DNA from: JBBROS01 sp965213855
Lineage (GTDB): Bacteria; Pseudomonadota; Alphaproteobacteria; Acetobacterales; Acetobacteraceae
NCBI GenBank assembly: GCA_965213855.1
Contig: CBDCAA010000008.1
Coordinates: forward strand, 868,001-932,000
Length of the DNA: 64,000 nucleotides
Reading direction: 5' to 3'
Notes under the pieces: generated by a model
Databases searched by the model: none
The model's input: the letters and a program-made list of their open reading frames with translations, nothing else
What the model was told of the DNA's origin: nothing
Program-made: the position numbers and the translations under genes
Shown: positions 35,111 through 44,071 of the stretch, piece after piece
How the letters are laid out: the number at the start of each line of letters is the position of its first letter
Position numbering within the stretch: position 1 is the stretch's first letter

Positions 35111-37237
35111 TCACTCCTCTCCGTCCGGCGGCAATGTCGCCGCCGGCGCCATCGGCAGGTTCGTTGCCCGCCGGCCCGGCACCGGCGCCGGCGGCACCCA
35201 GGGCCGGGCGCCGCGCCAGGCCCGGTCCGACAGGACGAGCGGGCCGTCCGCCGTCAACCAGACGGCGTGGGCGCCGTCCCGCCAAACGGTGAACCGGTCC
35301 AGCAGTGCCGCCGCGGGACAGACGTTCTGTGCCGGCTCGGCCGAGATCACCAACGCCACACCCGTGCAATCCGCCGCGCGCGCGCCCTCCCGCAGCAGGA
35401 GCACGCTGCCGCGCCGACAGGTGGTTTCGTCGCATCCCTCGCCCAACGGCCGCCACGCCTCCACCGCGAGATGGGCGCGCCAGGCGTCGCGCACGAACCA
35501 GGAGGCGCCGGGCCGGGCCTGCAGCGCGAAGCCCTCTGGCTCGCGCCACGCGATCAGCCGCCCGTCGTTCGAGACCAGCAGGTCCGGCGCCCGCGCCATC
35601 ACGGGCGACATCAGCCCGGCCGCCATCACCGCCACCCCGGCCAGCCGCACCCGGGTTCGCCACAGGCACAACCAGGCCAGCCCGAGGCTGAACACGGCCA
35701 GGCCCCAGCCGGGCAGCGCGGGCACTGCCAGCGTTGCCGCCGGCCAGCCCGCGACCCCTCGCGCCACCGACAGGATCGCCTCGAGCCCCCAGCCCATGGG
35801 CACGAACGCCGCCTGTTCCAAACCCAGCGGCATCAGCAACAGCGCGACCACGCCCCACGGCAGCACCCAGAACGCCGTCAGCGGCACCGCGACGACGTTG
35901 GCGACGATGAAGTACAGCTGCACATGCCCGAAATGGTAGGCCGCGAACGGCGCCGATGCCGTCCCGGCCAGCAGGCTCGTCACCACCAGCATCACGCCAT
36001 GCAGCCCCAGCCGTCGCGAGCCCGGCCCGTGCAGCCGGGACAGCGCCGGCCGCAGCGCCTCGTAGCCCGCGATCAGCGCCAGGACAGCGGAAAAGCTCAT
36101 CTGGAAACTGACGCCCACCACCTCCTGCGGGGCCGTCAGCACAATCGCTGCTGCCGCCAGCGCCAGCCCGCGCAGCGACAACGCCCGCCGCCCCACCGCG
36201 ACCCCCAGTGTCACCAGCGCCGCCATGGCGAAGCTCCGCAGGATCGGCACGTGACCGCCCGTCAGCAGCAGGTAGGCGCCGCCCGCCGCCAGCGCCGTCC
36301 CGGCCGCAATTGCCTTCGTCGGCCAGTGCAGCGCCGCATGCGGCCACGCCGCGAGCGCCAGCCGCGTCGCGAACATGAACAGCCCCATGACGATGCCGAT
36401 GTGCAGCCCGGCGACGGCCAGCAGATGCGCCAGCCCGGAATCCCGGAACGCCGCGCGGTCCGCCTCCGGGATCGCCCGTGCCGACCCGCTCAGCAATGTC
36501 GCTGCCACGGCCCCGCTCGCGCCCGGGAGCGCCGCCATCGACCGCGCCGCCACCCCGTCCCGCACGCCTTGCAGCCACGCCGCCGGCCCGTGCGGCGCCG
36601 AATGGTCGATCACGTGGACCGGCCCCAGCGCCGTCCCGCCTGCGCCCAACCCGCTGAACCACGCGTCCCGCTGCTGATCCCATCCTCCCGGATAGGCCGG
36701 GCCGCCCGGCGGGCGCAGCAGCGCCCGGACCTCGACCTGATCCCCAGAGGCGACCGGGGTCTCGTCCCCCCGCTTCGTCCGCACCCGGACGAACCGGGTC
36801 AGCGCCTGGTCCGCCAGTCGCACGTCCTGCAGCACCAGCCGCCGCCCGTCCTCCAGCACGTCGACGCCGCGGACCACTGCGTGCACCAGCACCGCCCGCT
36901 TCGGCAGGACCTCCCACGGGGCCGCGCGGGACGCAGCGTATCCGCCCGCCGCGAACCCGATCGCGGCCGCGACCGCAACAAGCCCAGCAGACCGCACCGC
37001 GAACGCCCGCCAGCCGGCAGCGACGACCGCCACCCCACCCGCGCACGCCGCCAACCCCGTCCACCAGGCCGGCTCAGTATCAAGCGTGAAATACAGCAGC
37101 GCTCCCGCCACCATCGCCACGGCGAGCCAAGGCCCGAACCGCCCGCGCTCGGCCCCCGCCCAGTTCGCGCATGCGGTCCTGATCCCGGCCCACGACCGGC
37201 CGGGCCCGGCCCACGATGCGGTCAGGGACTGGCTCAT
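35111..37237 (-). CDS. comEC: ComEC/Rec2-family DNA uptake membrane protein
   Basis: This 708-aa multi-spanning inner-membrane protein is predicted to form the channel for single-stranded DNA in natural transformation. An N-terminal soluble OB-like region (DUF4131 type) is followed by the competence domain with SGLAHLLAVAGLHIGIVMGLFMF, the hallmark of the family, and by GGHVPILRSFAMAALV and VSFQMSFSAVLALIAGYE. The C-terminal region carries cysteines (CDETTC, CTGVALV) but lacks a complete metallo-beta-lactamase domain, as in many alphaproteobacterial forms. No other competence genes are visible. Confidence 0.92.
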   Translation of the reverse strand: MSQSLTASWAGPGRSWAGIRTACANWAGAERGRFGPWLAVAMVAGALLYFTLDTEPAWWTGLAACAGGVAVVAAGWRAFAVRSAGLVAVAAAIGFAAGGYAASRAAPWEVLPKRAVLVHAVVRGVDVLEDGRRLVLQDVRLADQALTRFVRVRTKRGDETPVASGDQVEVRALLRPPGGPAYPGGWDQQRDAWFSGLGAGGTALGPVHVIDHSAPHGPAAWLQGVRDGVAARSMAALPGASGAVAATLLSGSARAIPEADRAAFRDSGLAHLLAVAGLHIGIVMGLFMFATRLALAAWPHAALHWPTKAIAAGTALAAGGAYLLLTGGHVPILRSFAMAALVTLGVAVGRRALSLRGLALAAAAIVLTAPQEVVGVSFQMSFSAVLALIAGYEALRPALSRLHGPGSRRLGLHGVMLVVTSLLAGTASAPFAAYHFGHVQLYFIVANVVAVPLTAFWVLPWGVVALLLMPLGLEQAAFVPMGWGLEAILSVARGVAGWPAATLAVPALPGWGLAVFSLGLAWLCLWRTRVRLAGVAVMAAGLMSPVMARAPDLLVSNDGRLIAWREPEGFALQARPGASWFVRDAWRAHLAVEAWRPLGEGCDETTCRRGSVLLLREGARAADCTGVALVISAEPAQNVCPAAALLDRFTVWRDGAHAVWLTADGPLVLSDRAWRGARPWVPPAPVPGRRATNLPMAPAATLPPDGEE

Positions 37238-37278
37238 GCCATCGAGTGTGACAGAGGCAGGACCGGTCGGGAACGCCG

Positions 37279-38619
37279 CTAGTCGAGCGCCAGGTTCTCC
37301 CGCAGCGTCCGGCCGCTGTACTCGGTCCGGAACCGCCCCCGCCGCTGCAGCTCCGGCACCAGGTGGTCGATGATCCCCGTCAGATCGTGCCGCAGCGCCA
37401 CCGTGTGTCCCAGCATGAAGCCGCCGCGCTCCCCGGTCTGGACGAACGCTGCCTCCAGCGCGTCCGCCATCTGCACGCCGGTCCCGGCGATCGTCTTGTC
37501 GTAGGCGGTCGCGAACTGCGCGCCGTACTCGAAGAACTCGGCCCGCGTCATCTCGGTATCCGGTCCCAGCCGGTGCGCCAGGTCGAACAGGATCCCCATC
37601 GGAGAGCCGTTCTTCGCCACGATCTCCGCCTGCAGCTCGCGCGTCGTGAACCGCGCCGGCACCGTCGAGAGGTCATAGCCGGTGTTGTAGGACAAGAAGG
37701 CGCCGATGGCCTCGGGCGGGATCGCCGTCAGCAGGCTCTCCTTGCGCGCGATCGCCTCCCGCTCCGTCTCGGCGACCACGATCGGCGTCTGCCACATGAT
37801 GCCGACGCCGGCCGGGTCCCGTCCGAGCGAGGTCAGCGCGGCATCGAGGGCGCCGCGGTATTTCACCTGCGCGTCCAGCGCCATGTCCGGCCCGAACACC
37901 ACGTCCGCCACATAGGCCGCCGCGCGCGTCCCCCGCGGCGACCCGCCCGCCTGGATCAGCACCGGCCGCCCCTGCGGCGAGGGCGGCGTGTTCAGCGGCC
38001 CCTCGACCTTGAAGAACGTGCCGGCGTGCGACATGGCATGCACCTTCGACGGTTCCGCGACCCGGCCCGTCGCCCGGTCCCAGATCACCGCATCGGCCTC
38101 GGTCGCGTCCCACAGCTTGCGGCAGACGTCGACGAACTCCTCCATGCGGTCGTAGCGGTCGGCATGCCCCATCAGCCCGTCATAGCCGTAATTGGCGAAA
38201 TCCGCCGGCCGGGTCGACGCGACCAGGTTCATCGCGATCCGCCCGTTGGTGATGTGGTCGAGCGAGTTCATCAGCCGCGACAAGTAATACGGGTGCATGA
38301 ACGACGTCGAATACGTCAGCCCGAAGCCGATATGCTGCGTCACCCGCGACATCGCGACCATGTACGGGCTCAGGTCTTGCCGCGGAAAGCTGATCCCCCA
38401 TTCCACCGCCGCATCCCGCGACCCCCGCCATGTGTCCGGCACCCCGGTCCCGTCGCCCGAGAACAGCAGGTCGAGGCAACCGCGCTCCGACATTTGCGCG
38501 ATCCACTCGAACATCGCCACGTCCGGGAAGGTGTGCGTGTCCCACCCGCCCGGCAGCCGCCAACGCCCGCCGAGGTGGTTGTAGGAGAAGTCGAACCCGA
38601 GGTGCATCTTCTTGGGCAA
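37279..38619 (-). CDS. LLM-class flavin-dependent monooxygenase (NtaA/SnaA/DszA type)
   Basis: This 446-aa bacterial-luciferase-like enzyme needs reduced FMN from a separate reductase. It starts MPKKMHLGFDFSYNHLGGRWR. Family motifs include FPDVAMFEWIAQMSERGCLDLLFSGDG, TYSTSFMHPYYLSRLMNSLDHITNGRIAMNLVAS, HADRYDRMEEFVDV and VLIQAGGSPRGTRAAAYVADVVFG. Relatives oxidise aminopolycarboxylates, sulfones, sulfonates or nitriles; the substrate is unknown. The TTG at 38619 follows GGGAG by 7 bp; the ATG four codons later has no such site. Confidence 0.92.
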   Translation of the reverse strand: MPKKMHLGFDFSYNHLGGRWRLPGGWDTHTFPDVAMFEWIAQMSERGCLDLLFSGDGTGVPDTWRGSRDAAVEWGISFPRQDLSPYMVAMSRVTQHIGFGLTYSTSFMHPYYLSRLMNSLDHITNGRIAMNLVASTRPADFANYGYDGLMGHADRYDRMEEFVDVCRKLWDATEADAVIWDRATGRVAEPSKVHAMSHAGTFFKVEGPLNTPPSPQGRPVLIQAGGSPRGTRAAAYVADVVFGPDMALDAQVKYRGALDAALTSLGRDPAGVGIMWQTPIVVAETEREAIARKESLLTAIPPEAIGAFLSYNTGYDLSTVPARFTTRELQAEIVAKNGSPMGILFDLAHRLGPDTEMTRAEFFEYGAQFATAYDKTIAGTGVQMADALEAAFVQTGERGGFMLGHTVALRHDLTGIIDHLVPELQRRGRFRTEYSGRTLRENLALD

Positions 38620-38647
38620 TTCGGTGCTCCCGTTCGCGTCCTACAGA

Positions 38648-38677
38648 GCCCCTCCCTGGGCGAGGGAAAGGTTAGGG
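38648..38677 (+). repeat. Weak REP-like element
   Basis: CCCCTCCCT, loop GGGCG, AGGGAAAGG and the tail TTAGGGTTCG follow the plan of the other palindromic elements but with mismatches. It lies in the 95-bp gap between the SAF-domain dehydrogenase and the flavin monooxygenase genes. Confidence 0.5.
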
Positions 38678-38714
38678 TTCGTCAAACCCGCGGCAGCGGA
38701 CCGCCGCGCGCAGC

Positions 38715-40082
38715 TCAGGACGCGCGCCGAAGCTCCGCCGGCGCCGGGCGGAACGCCGTCTCCATCTCGCGGCGGAAGCGGATCGCGGCGTTTCCCTCGT
38801 CGAACACGACGTCGGTCCAGCGCACCGCCTGCCCGGCCGGCACCGCCCGGTTCAGCACCAGGTCGTGCGCCAGCCCGATCGGCAGCCCGCCCGCCGCGAG
38901 CGACGCCTCGGCCGGCATCAGCCTGCCGTACACCATGTAGCCGCCCTCGCCATCGAGGCGCTCCCCGGCGCGCAGGTCGCGCTTGGCCGTCGCCACCACG
39001 TCGCCGGCGAAGCCGCGCGTCGTCCCGGTCGCCTCGCCCCGCAGCATCACGCTCGCGATCGAGAACCCGAGCTCGAGCCCGATCAGATGATACGGCTTGT
39101 ACATGGCGCTATACCGGCCCGAGCTGTCCGTCTTCAGCCCATACTGCGCAAAACACTGACGCACATAGTCGGACGGCGCTTCGAACGTGGCATACACGCC
39201 CCAGCGCAAGTCGCGTGGCACCGGGCCGCCGTCGCGCTCGATCGAGGACACCACCTCCACCGTGCCCTTGTGCGGCAGGATGCCGCCATCGGCCCGCGGC
39301 CGCAGCAACTCCGGCAGCTCGTCGACGCCGCAGGCCGGGAACGCCAGCCCGTCCGCCGCCGGCACCAGCCCGCAGGCATTGGCCACCGCCGCCATCTCCA
39401 GCGCCGACTTCGTGCCGTCCAGGAACGAGTTGAACATTTGTGGGTTGAGATCCCCACCCGCCACCTGCTCGGGCGAGAGGCCGTAATGGTCCCACACCGT
39501 CGCCGGCGTCGACGCGTGATAGACGGGCAGGTATTTCGTCCCCTTCCCCGCACAGATCACCTCGAGCCCGACCGTCCGCGCCCAGTCGACGATCTCGGCG
39601 ATCAGCGCCGGCTGATCGCCATAGGCGAACGAATACAGGATCCCCGCCTCCGCCGCCCGCCGCGCCAGCAGCGGCCCGGCCAGTGCATCCGCCTCCACGT
39701 TCACCATCACCACGTGCCGCCGATGCGTGCAGCACAGCAGCGTGTGGCGGATGCCGGCCGCGGGGTTGCCGGTCGCCTCCACGATCACGTCCATCCCGTC
39801 GGCCGCGATCAGCGCCTCCGCGTCGTCGGTCAGGAACGTCGTTCCGTCCCGCCGCGCCGCCGCAAACGATGTCGCCGCCATCCGCTCCGCCGGCCAACCG
39901 ACCCGTTCGCACGCCGCCCGGGCCCGCGCCGGGTCCAGGTCGGCGATCCCCATCACGTGCATCCCGGGCGTCCGCGGCGCCTGGCTGAGGAACATCGAGC
40001 CGAACTTCCCGGCCCCGATCACCCCCACCCGGATCGGCGTCCCCGCCTCGGCCAACGCCGCAAGTTTCCGGGACAAGCTCAT
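38715..40082 (-). CDS. Predicted homoserine dehydrogenase-like oxidoreductase with SAF domain
   Basis: This 455-aa protein has an N-terminal Rossmann fold (IRVGVIGAGKFGSMFLSQA) and the segment DVIVEATGNPAAGIRHTLLCCTHRRHVVMVNVEADALAG. The middle carries ICAGKGTKYLPVYHAST and MFNSFLDGTKSALEMAAVANACGL. The C-terminal 110 or so residues form a SAF-like domain (VVATAKRDLRAGERLDGEGGYMVYG). It belongs to the COG4091-type predicted dehydrogenases, sometimes linked to erythritol or flagellar-type SAF functions. The precise reaction is unknown. It lies upstream of the flavin monooxygenase on the same strand. Confidence 0.87.
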   Translation of the reverse strand: MSLSRKLAALAEAGTPIRVGVIGAGKFGSMFLSQAPRTPGMHVMGIADLDPARARAACERVGWPAERMAATSFAAARRDGTTFLTDDAEALIAADGMDVIVEATGNPAAGIRHTLLCCTHRRHVVMVNVEADALAGPLLARRAAEAGILYSFAYGDQPALIAEIVDWARTVGLEVICAGKGTKYLPVYHASTPATVWDHYGLSPEQVAGGDLNPQMFNSFLDGTKSALEMAAVANACGLVPAADGLAFPACGVDELPELLRPRADGGILPHKGTVEVVSSIERDGGPVPRDLRWGVYATFEAPSDYVRQCFAQYGLKTDSSGRYSAMYKPYHLIGLELGFSIASVMLRGEATGTTRGFAGDVVATAKRDLRAGERLDGEGGYMVYGRLMPAEASLAAGGLPIGLAHDLVLNRAVPAGQAVRWTDVVFDEGNAAIRFRREMETAFRPAPAELRRAS

Positions 40083-40231
40083 CGCACCCTCCAGCCCTCA
40101 CCCCCAGACCTTCCGCCATCCCAAGCCCGCCGACAATGGCATACGATGCGACTCTGTTGGCCCACTCCCTGGCAAGGCGGGCCGGGGGTCGGTCAAGCTG
40201 GCAGGACCGAGTTCACTCGCGTGGCACGGAC

Positions 40232-41248
40232 CTAAGTCGACCCCACTCCCACCGGCCGCCCCTCGATCGGATATGCCGGGTCGTTGTAGCCCGGCGTCGA
40301 CGCGTGGCCGGGCGCGACCAGCCCTTCGATCAGCGCCTCGTCCACTGCACTGAACCGGTAATCCAGCGCCGACAGGTAATCCTCCCATTGCGCCTCGGTG
40401 CGTGGGCCGCCGATCACGCCCGTGACCAGGCGGTTGTGCAGCACCCAGGCGATGGCGAAATGGCTTGCCGTGGTGCCCGCCGCCTGCGCGTGCCGGGCGA
40501 TCTCCTGCGCCATCCGCAACGACTCGGGTCGCCACTCCGTCTGCATCATGCGCCGGTCCTGCCGGCCGGCCCGGGTGCCCTCGGGCGGCGGCGCATCGGG
40601 GTCGTATTTCGCGGTCAGGATGCCGCGGGCGAGCGGGCTGTAGCTGACGACGCCGAGCCCGTAATAGCCGCAGGCCGGCAGGTGCTCCGTCTCGGCCGCC
40701 CGGTTCAGCGCGTGGTAATACGGCTGGCTGACCACTGGCCGGTCGAGGCCCAGCTGGTCGCACAGGTTGCATACCTCCGCCACCCGCCAGCCGCGGTAGT
40801 TGGACAGCCCGAAGTAGCGGATCTTCCCGGCCCGGACGAGATCGCCCATCGCCCGCACCGTCTCCTCCAGCGGGGTCGCGTGGTCTTCCTTATGCAGGTA
40901 ATAGATGTCGATGTAGCCGGTGCCGAGCCGGCGCAGGCTCGCCTCGGCCGCCTGCATCGTCCATTTCCGCGACAGCCCCTGCCCGTTCGGCCCGGCCCCG
41001 GTCGGGTTCGCGAGCTTCGTCGCCAGCACCCACTCGTCGCGCTCGGCGGCGATCGCCCGGCCGACGATCCGTTCCGACTCGCCCCCGGTATAGGCGTCGG
41101 CGGTGTCGATGAAGTTCACCCCCGCCCCCCGCGCCCGGGCGATGATGCGTTCGGCCGTCGCGGCGTCGGTCGGGCCGCCGAAGTTCATGGTGCCGAGACA
41201 AAGCGGCGAGACGCGCAGGCCGCTGCGGCCCAGGGTGCGATAGATCAT
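40232..41248 (-). CDS. Aldo/keto reductase
   Basis: This 338-aa NADPH-dependent TIM-barrel enzyme starts MIYRTLGRSGLRVSPLCLGTMNFGG. The catalytic tetrad is visible as Asp and Tyr in FIDTADAYTGGESE, Lys in VLATKLANP and His in YYLHKEDHATP. The GLSNY segment and SYSPLARGILTAKY follow as in the YajO/GRP-like branch. The ATG at 41248 fits the conserved family start; a GTG 15 codons upstream is less likely. It appears to be transcribed alone, with 149 bp to the next gene downstream, where nothing else is evident. Confidence 0.92.
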   Translation of the reverse strand: MIYRTLGRSGLRVSPLCLGTMNFGGPTDAATAERIIARARGAGVNFIDTADAYTGGESERIVGRAIAAERDEWVLATKLANPTGAGPNGQGLSRKWTMQAAEASLRRLGTGYIDIYYLHKEDHATPLEETVRAMGDLVRAGKIRYFGLSNYRGWRVAEVCNLCDQLGLDRPVVSQPYYHALNRAAETEHLPACGYYGLGVVSYSPLARGILTAKYDPDAPPPEGTRAGRQDRRMMQTEWRPESLRMAQEIARHAQAAGTTASHFAIAWVLHNRLVTGVIGGPRTEAQWEDYLSALDYRFSAVDEALIEGLVAPGHASTPGYNDPAYPIEGRPVGVGST

Positions 41249-41323
41249 CGGCGCTCCGTCTTGACATGAACGGGTCGAGCCTGCCCGCCGCACGCGCCCC
41301 GGGCAATGCGCGTGCTGGCCAGG

Positions 41324-42838
41324 CTAGGCCGCCGTGGCCAGGACCGACTTCGCGCTCTGCACGACCGTATTGCGGCCCCGGTCCTTCGCGGCATACAGCG
41401 CTGCGTCAGCCGCCTGCACCAATCCCACCGGATCGGTCCCGGTCATGCTCGGCCGGCACGTCGCCACGCCCGCACTCAGCGTGACGATGCCGCCCACCGC
41501 CGGGGCGTGCGGCACGGCAAGATCCCGCGCCGCCTGCAGCAGCGTGTCGGCGAAGGCAAGCGCCTGGGCGGCCGTCGTGCCAGGCAGCAACACCGCGAAC
41601 TCCTCGCCGCCATACCGCGCGGCAAAATCCGCGGCACGGTGCAGGCTGCCGCGGATCACGTCCGCCATGTGGCAAAGGCAGGCATCGCCGCCGGGATGGC
41701 CATGGTGGTCGTTGTAGGGTTTGAACCGGTCGATATCGATCAGAATCAGCGACAGAGGCTGTCCCGAACGGGCTGCCCGGCGGAACTCGTGGGCCAGCCG
41801 TTCGTCGAAGCAGCGCCGGTTGGGCAGGCCCGTCAGCCCGTCCTGCATCGCCTGCGCGTTCAGCTTCCGGGTGGCCCGGATTTCCCGCGCGCCGAGCACG
41901 AGCACCACCAACGTGACGCCGGCCAGGATCAACCCGTGCCAGACCAGCTGGTCCCGCCAGTCGCTCTCGATCCCCCAATAGGTCTGCGAAACCAGGACCT
42001 TCAGCGGAAAGCCCTCGAGCTGCTGCAGCGTGCCGAGCCGCCGGCCGCCGTCGCTTTCGGCCCTGTAGTCGACCGTGCCGTCCCGCCCCTGTCCCCGCTC
42101 GTGCACGATCAGCGCGGTCCGAACCGGCAGGTCGGCGGCCGGGTCCGCCACGGCCGGGCTGCGCGCCAGGACGTCGCCGTCTTCGGACAGCAGCGCGATC
42201 ACCCCGCCGCCCCGCGCCTGCATCTGGTCGAACAGCCGCTGGAAGAAGCCCATCGAGACGCTCGCGACGACCAGCCCGCCAAACGTGCCGTCCGGGTTGT
42301 TGACCCGGCGCGTCACCGTGATGTTGAGCGAGCCGTCGATCTTGCTGGCGATCGACGGCCCGACGAACGGCCCGCGGTCGGAATAGTCCCGATGGTAGGC
42401 GAAGTAGCGGCGGTCGGCGTAGTTCAACCCGGCCGGGTCGGGTATGAGGGATTTGACGATCGCGTTGCCCGCCTGGTCGGTCACGCCCATCTCGTGGATG
42501 GCCGGGAGCGCCGCGGCCAGCGAGGTCATTAGCCCATACAGGCGCCGCCTGGCCTCCACCCCCTCCCCCTCCGCCTCGACCCGCCCGACCAACGTCGACA
42601 CGATCGTGTCCGCCGTGCGCAGCGTGCTATCGGCCTGCGCGGAGACCAGCCGGGCAATGTTGGACGTCACGACCTCGGCGTCCCGCAACTGCGCCTCATA
42701 CACGCGCCACAACTGCCAGGCATCGGTTCCGCACAACGCCAGCAAGACCCACGCGATCAAGCCGATGGTCCGCCGCGCCTGAGGAGCGCGGTGGTGCAAC
42801 GGGCCGGTGTTGCGGCGCCAGGCAGGCGACGGATTCAT
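41324..42838 (-). CDS. Membrane-anchored diguanylate cyclase
   Basis: This 504-aa sensor makes cyclic di-GMP. There is a transmembrane helix at about residues 24-40 and another at about 300-316, flanking a periplasmic dCache/PDC-like sensor (ALPAIHEMGVTDQAGNAIVKSLIPD, RYFAYHRDYSDRGPFVG). The GGDEF domain has GGEEF at residues 410-414 and a complete inhibitory I-site RxxD at 401-404. The metal-binding segment DIDRFKPYND and the GHPGGD turn are present, so the enzyme is probably active and product-inhibited. It is monocistronic in appearance. Confidence 0.94.
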   Translation of the reverse strand: MNPSPAWRRNTGPLHHRAPQARRTIGLIAWVLLALCGTDAWQLWRVYEAQLRDAEVVTSNIARLVSAQADSTLRTADTIVSTLVGRVEAEGEGVEARRRLYGLMTSLAAALPAIHEMGVTDQAGNAIVKSLIPDPAGLNYADRRYFAYHRDYSDRGPFVGPSIASKIDGSLNITVTRRVNNPDGTFGGLVVASVSMGFFQRLFDQMQARGGGVIALLSEDGDVLARSPAVADPAADLPVRTALIVHERGQGRDGTVDYRAESDGGRRLGTLQQLEGFPLKVLVSQTYWGIESDWRDQLVWHGLILAGVTLVVLVLGAREIRATRKLNAQAMQDGLTGLPNRRCFDERLAHEFRRAARSGQPLSLILIDIDRFKPYNDHHGHPGGDACLCHMADVIRGSLHRAADFAARYGGEEFAVLLPGTTAAQALAFADTLLQAARDLAVPHAPAVGGIVTLSAGVATCRPSMTGTDPVGLVQAADAALYAAKDRGRNTVVQSAKSVLATAA

Positions 42839-43222
42839 GTCACAGTCCTATGGGCTCGGCCGGTCGATCATCGCTTTAAAGTCTCTCTCTGACGTTAACC
42901 TCATCTGAGCCCTGGTGAAAACAAACTTCTTGCGGCACCAATACAAGTGCCAATGACCGACCCGTTGCGGCCGGACCCTTAGGCGGATGCAAGCGGCTTG
43001 TCACATCCGGGAATGTCACGTTTCAATAGATACCTGCGGCGACCCCATTACGCCGGCGGCCAACGCCCCTGTGACGTCGGATTTTGGCGATTGGATGGCG
43101 TGTGGACCGGCCCGCCCGCCTACTTGGCGCAGAAACGCCGCACATGCGGCGGCGACGCTTTGGACAGGTCTTGCCGCTACACCCACCCCGTTCAGCGCGT
43201 CCGCTTCACCAGACGTCAACCG
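42839..43222. other. 384-bp gap with no convincing gene
   Basis: Short open frames exist on both strands, but none has a credible start site or protein-like composition. The first 120 bp next to the cyclase gene are AT-richer than average and probably contain its promoter. The remainder, down to the end of the uricase gene, shows no repeat or hairpin that stands out. Confidence 0.6.
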
Positions 43223-44059
43223 TCACCGCCCGACGGTGCACTCGATCAGTCCGTGCGGCTCGTCGGTCGCGATGAAGATCATATTGTCCGACGACAGCCC
43301 GAACCCGTCCAGCTTCATCGGGATGTAGTGCTTGTTCGGGCAGGCCATGCTGATGGTCGACAGCTCGGGGATCGAAGCCAGCGCCGCCTCGCCCATGCGA
43401 TACAGGCTGTCCTGCACGCCTTTCGAATACGTCGTCGCGAACACCTCGAGCATCGTCGAGAGCACCAGCGCGTTCGCCGCCAAGTAATCGGCCGGCGCCC
43501 GCAGCCAGGTCCAGGTCGCGTCCATCGCCGTCGCCGCGATCCGGTCGGCGGTGGGCGGCAGGGTGGTGTAGTCGTCGAACACGTAATCCTCCCAGCCGGA
43601 TTTGGTCGACTTCATGAAGGTGAAGCCAGCGATCCCCGACGTGACGCTCGCGCCGTCCCGCGTCGCGGCCACCTCGGCTGTCGGCTTGCCGTTCGCGTCC
43701 AGCGTGAACCCGTGCGGGTGCGGCGCCCCGCCGATCGTCGCCCGCTGCCACCGCGTCTCATGCAGCGTCACCCGCACTGCCTGCACCTGCGCATACCGCT
43801 CCAGGAACCGCGCTGCGATCGCCTGGCCATACACCTCCAGCCCGGCCTGCATCTGCTCGCGGGCGACAATGTAGCAGATGTTCTTGATTGTATCGGTCGC
43901 GACGACGGCGCGGTTGTCGCCCGCCGTCCAGCTCTCCCCGAAGGCCCCCTCCAGCATGACCTTCACGTTGACGTCCCGCACCTCGTTGTAGTCGCCATCC
44001 CGGAACACGCGCATGACGCGCACCCGGCCCTTGCCGTAGGTGAAATGGTGCAGCGGCAT
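43223..44059 (-). CDS. Urate oxidase (uricase)
   Basis: This 278-aa cofactor-free enzyme oxidises urate to 5-hydroxyisourate. The N-terminal half has the active-site segment AGDNRAVVATDTIKNICYIVARE, with the Thr of VATDT. Later parts include GIAGFTFMKSTKSGWEDYVFDDYTTLPP and, near the C-terminus, MACPNKHYIPMKLDGFGL. The protein contains only the uricase domain, with no fused decarboxylase. GGGAGG precedes the ATG by 8 bp. The gene lies 12 bp after the purine permease and should be co-transcribed. Hydroxyisourate hydrolase and OHCU decarboxylase genes are not in the window. Confidence 0.95.
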   Translation of the reverse strand: MPLHHFTYGKGRVRVMRVFRDGDYNEVRDVNVKVMLEGAFGESWTAGDNRAVVATDTIKNICYIVAREQMQAGLEVYGQAIAARFLERYAQVQAVRVTLHETRWQRATIGGAPHPHGFTLDANGKPTAEVAATRDGASVTSGIAGFTFMKSTKSGWEDYVFDDYTTLPPTADRIAATAMDATWTWLRAPADYLAANALVLSTMLEVFATTYSKGVQDSLYRMGEAALASIPELSTISMACPNKHYIPMKLDGFGLSSDNMIFIATDEPHGLIECTVGR

Positions 44060-44071
44060 TGGCCGGCCTCC

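Noticed and set aside
35109..37064. Apparent large N-terminal extension of the quinone reductase
   Set aside because: It is comEC read in another frame; a strong ribosome binding site and the family start are at 35108.
42987..43328. Short plus-strand frame in the gap between the diguanylate cyclase and uricase genes
   Set aside because: It overlaps the end of uricase, has no ribosome binding site and no protein-like pattern.
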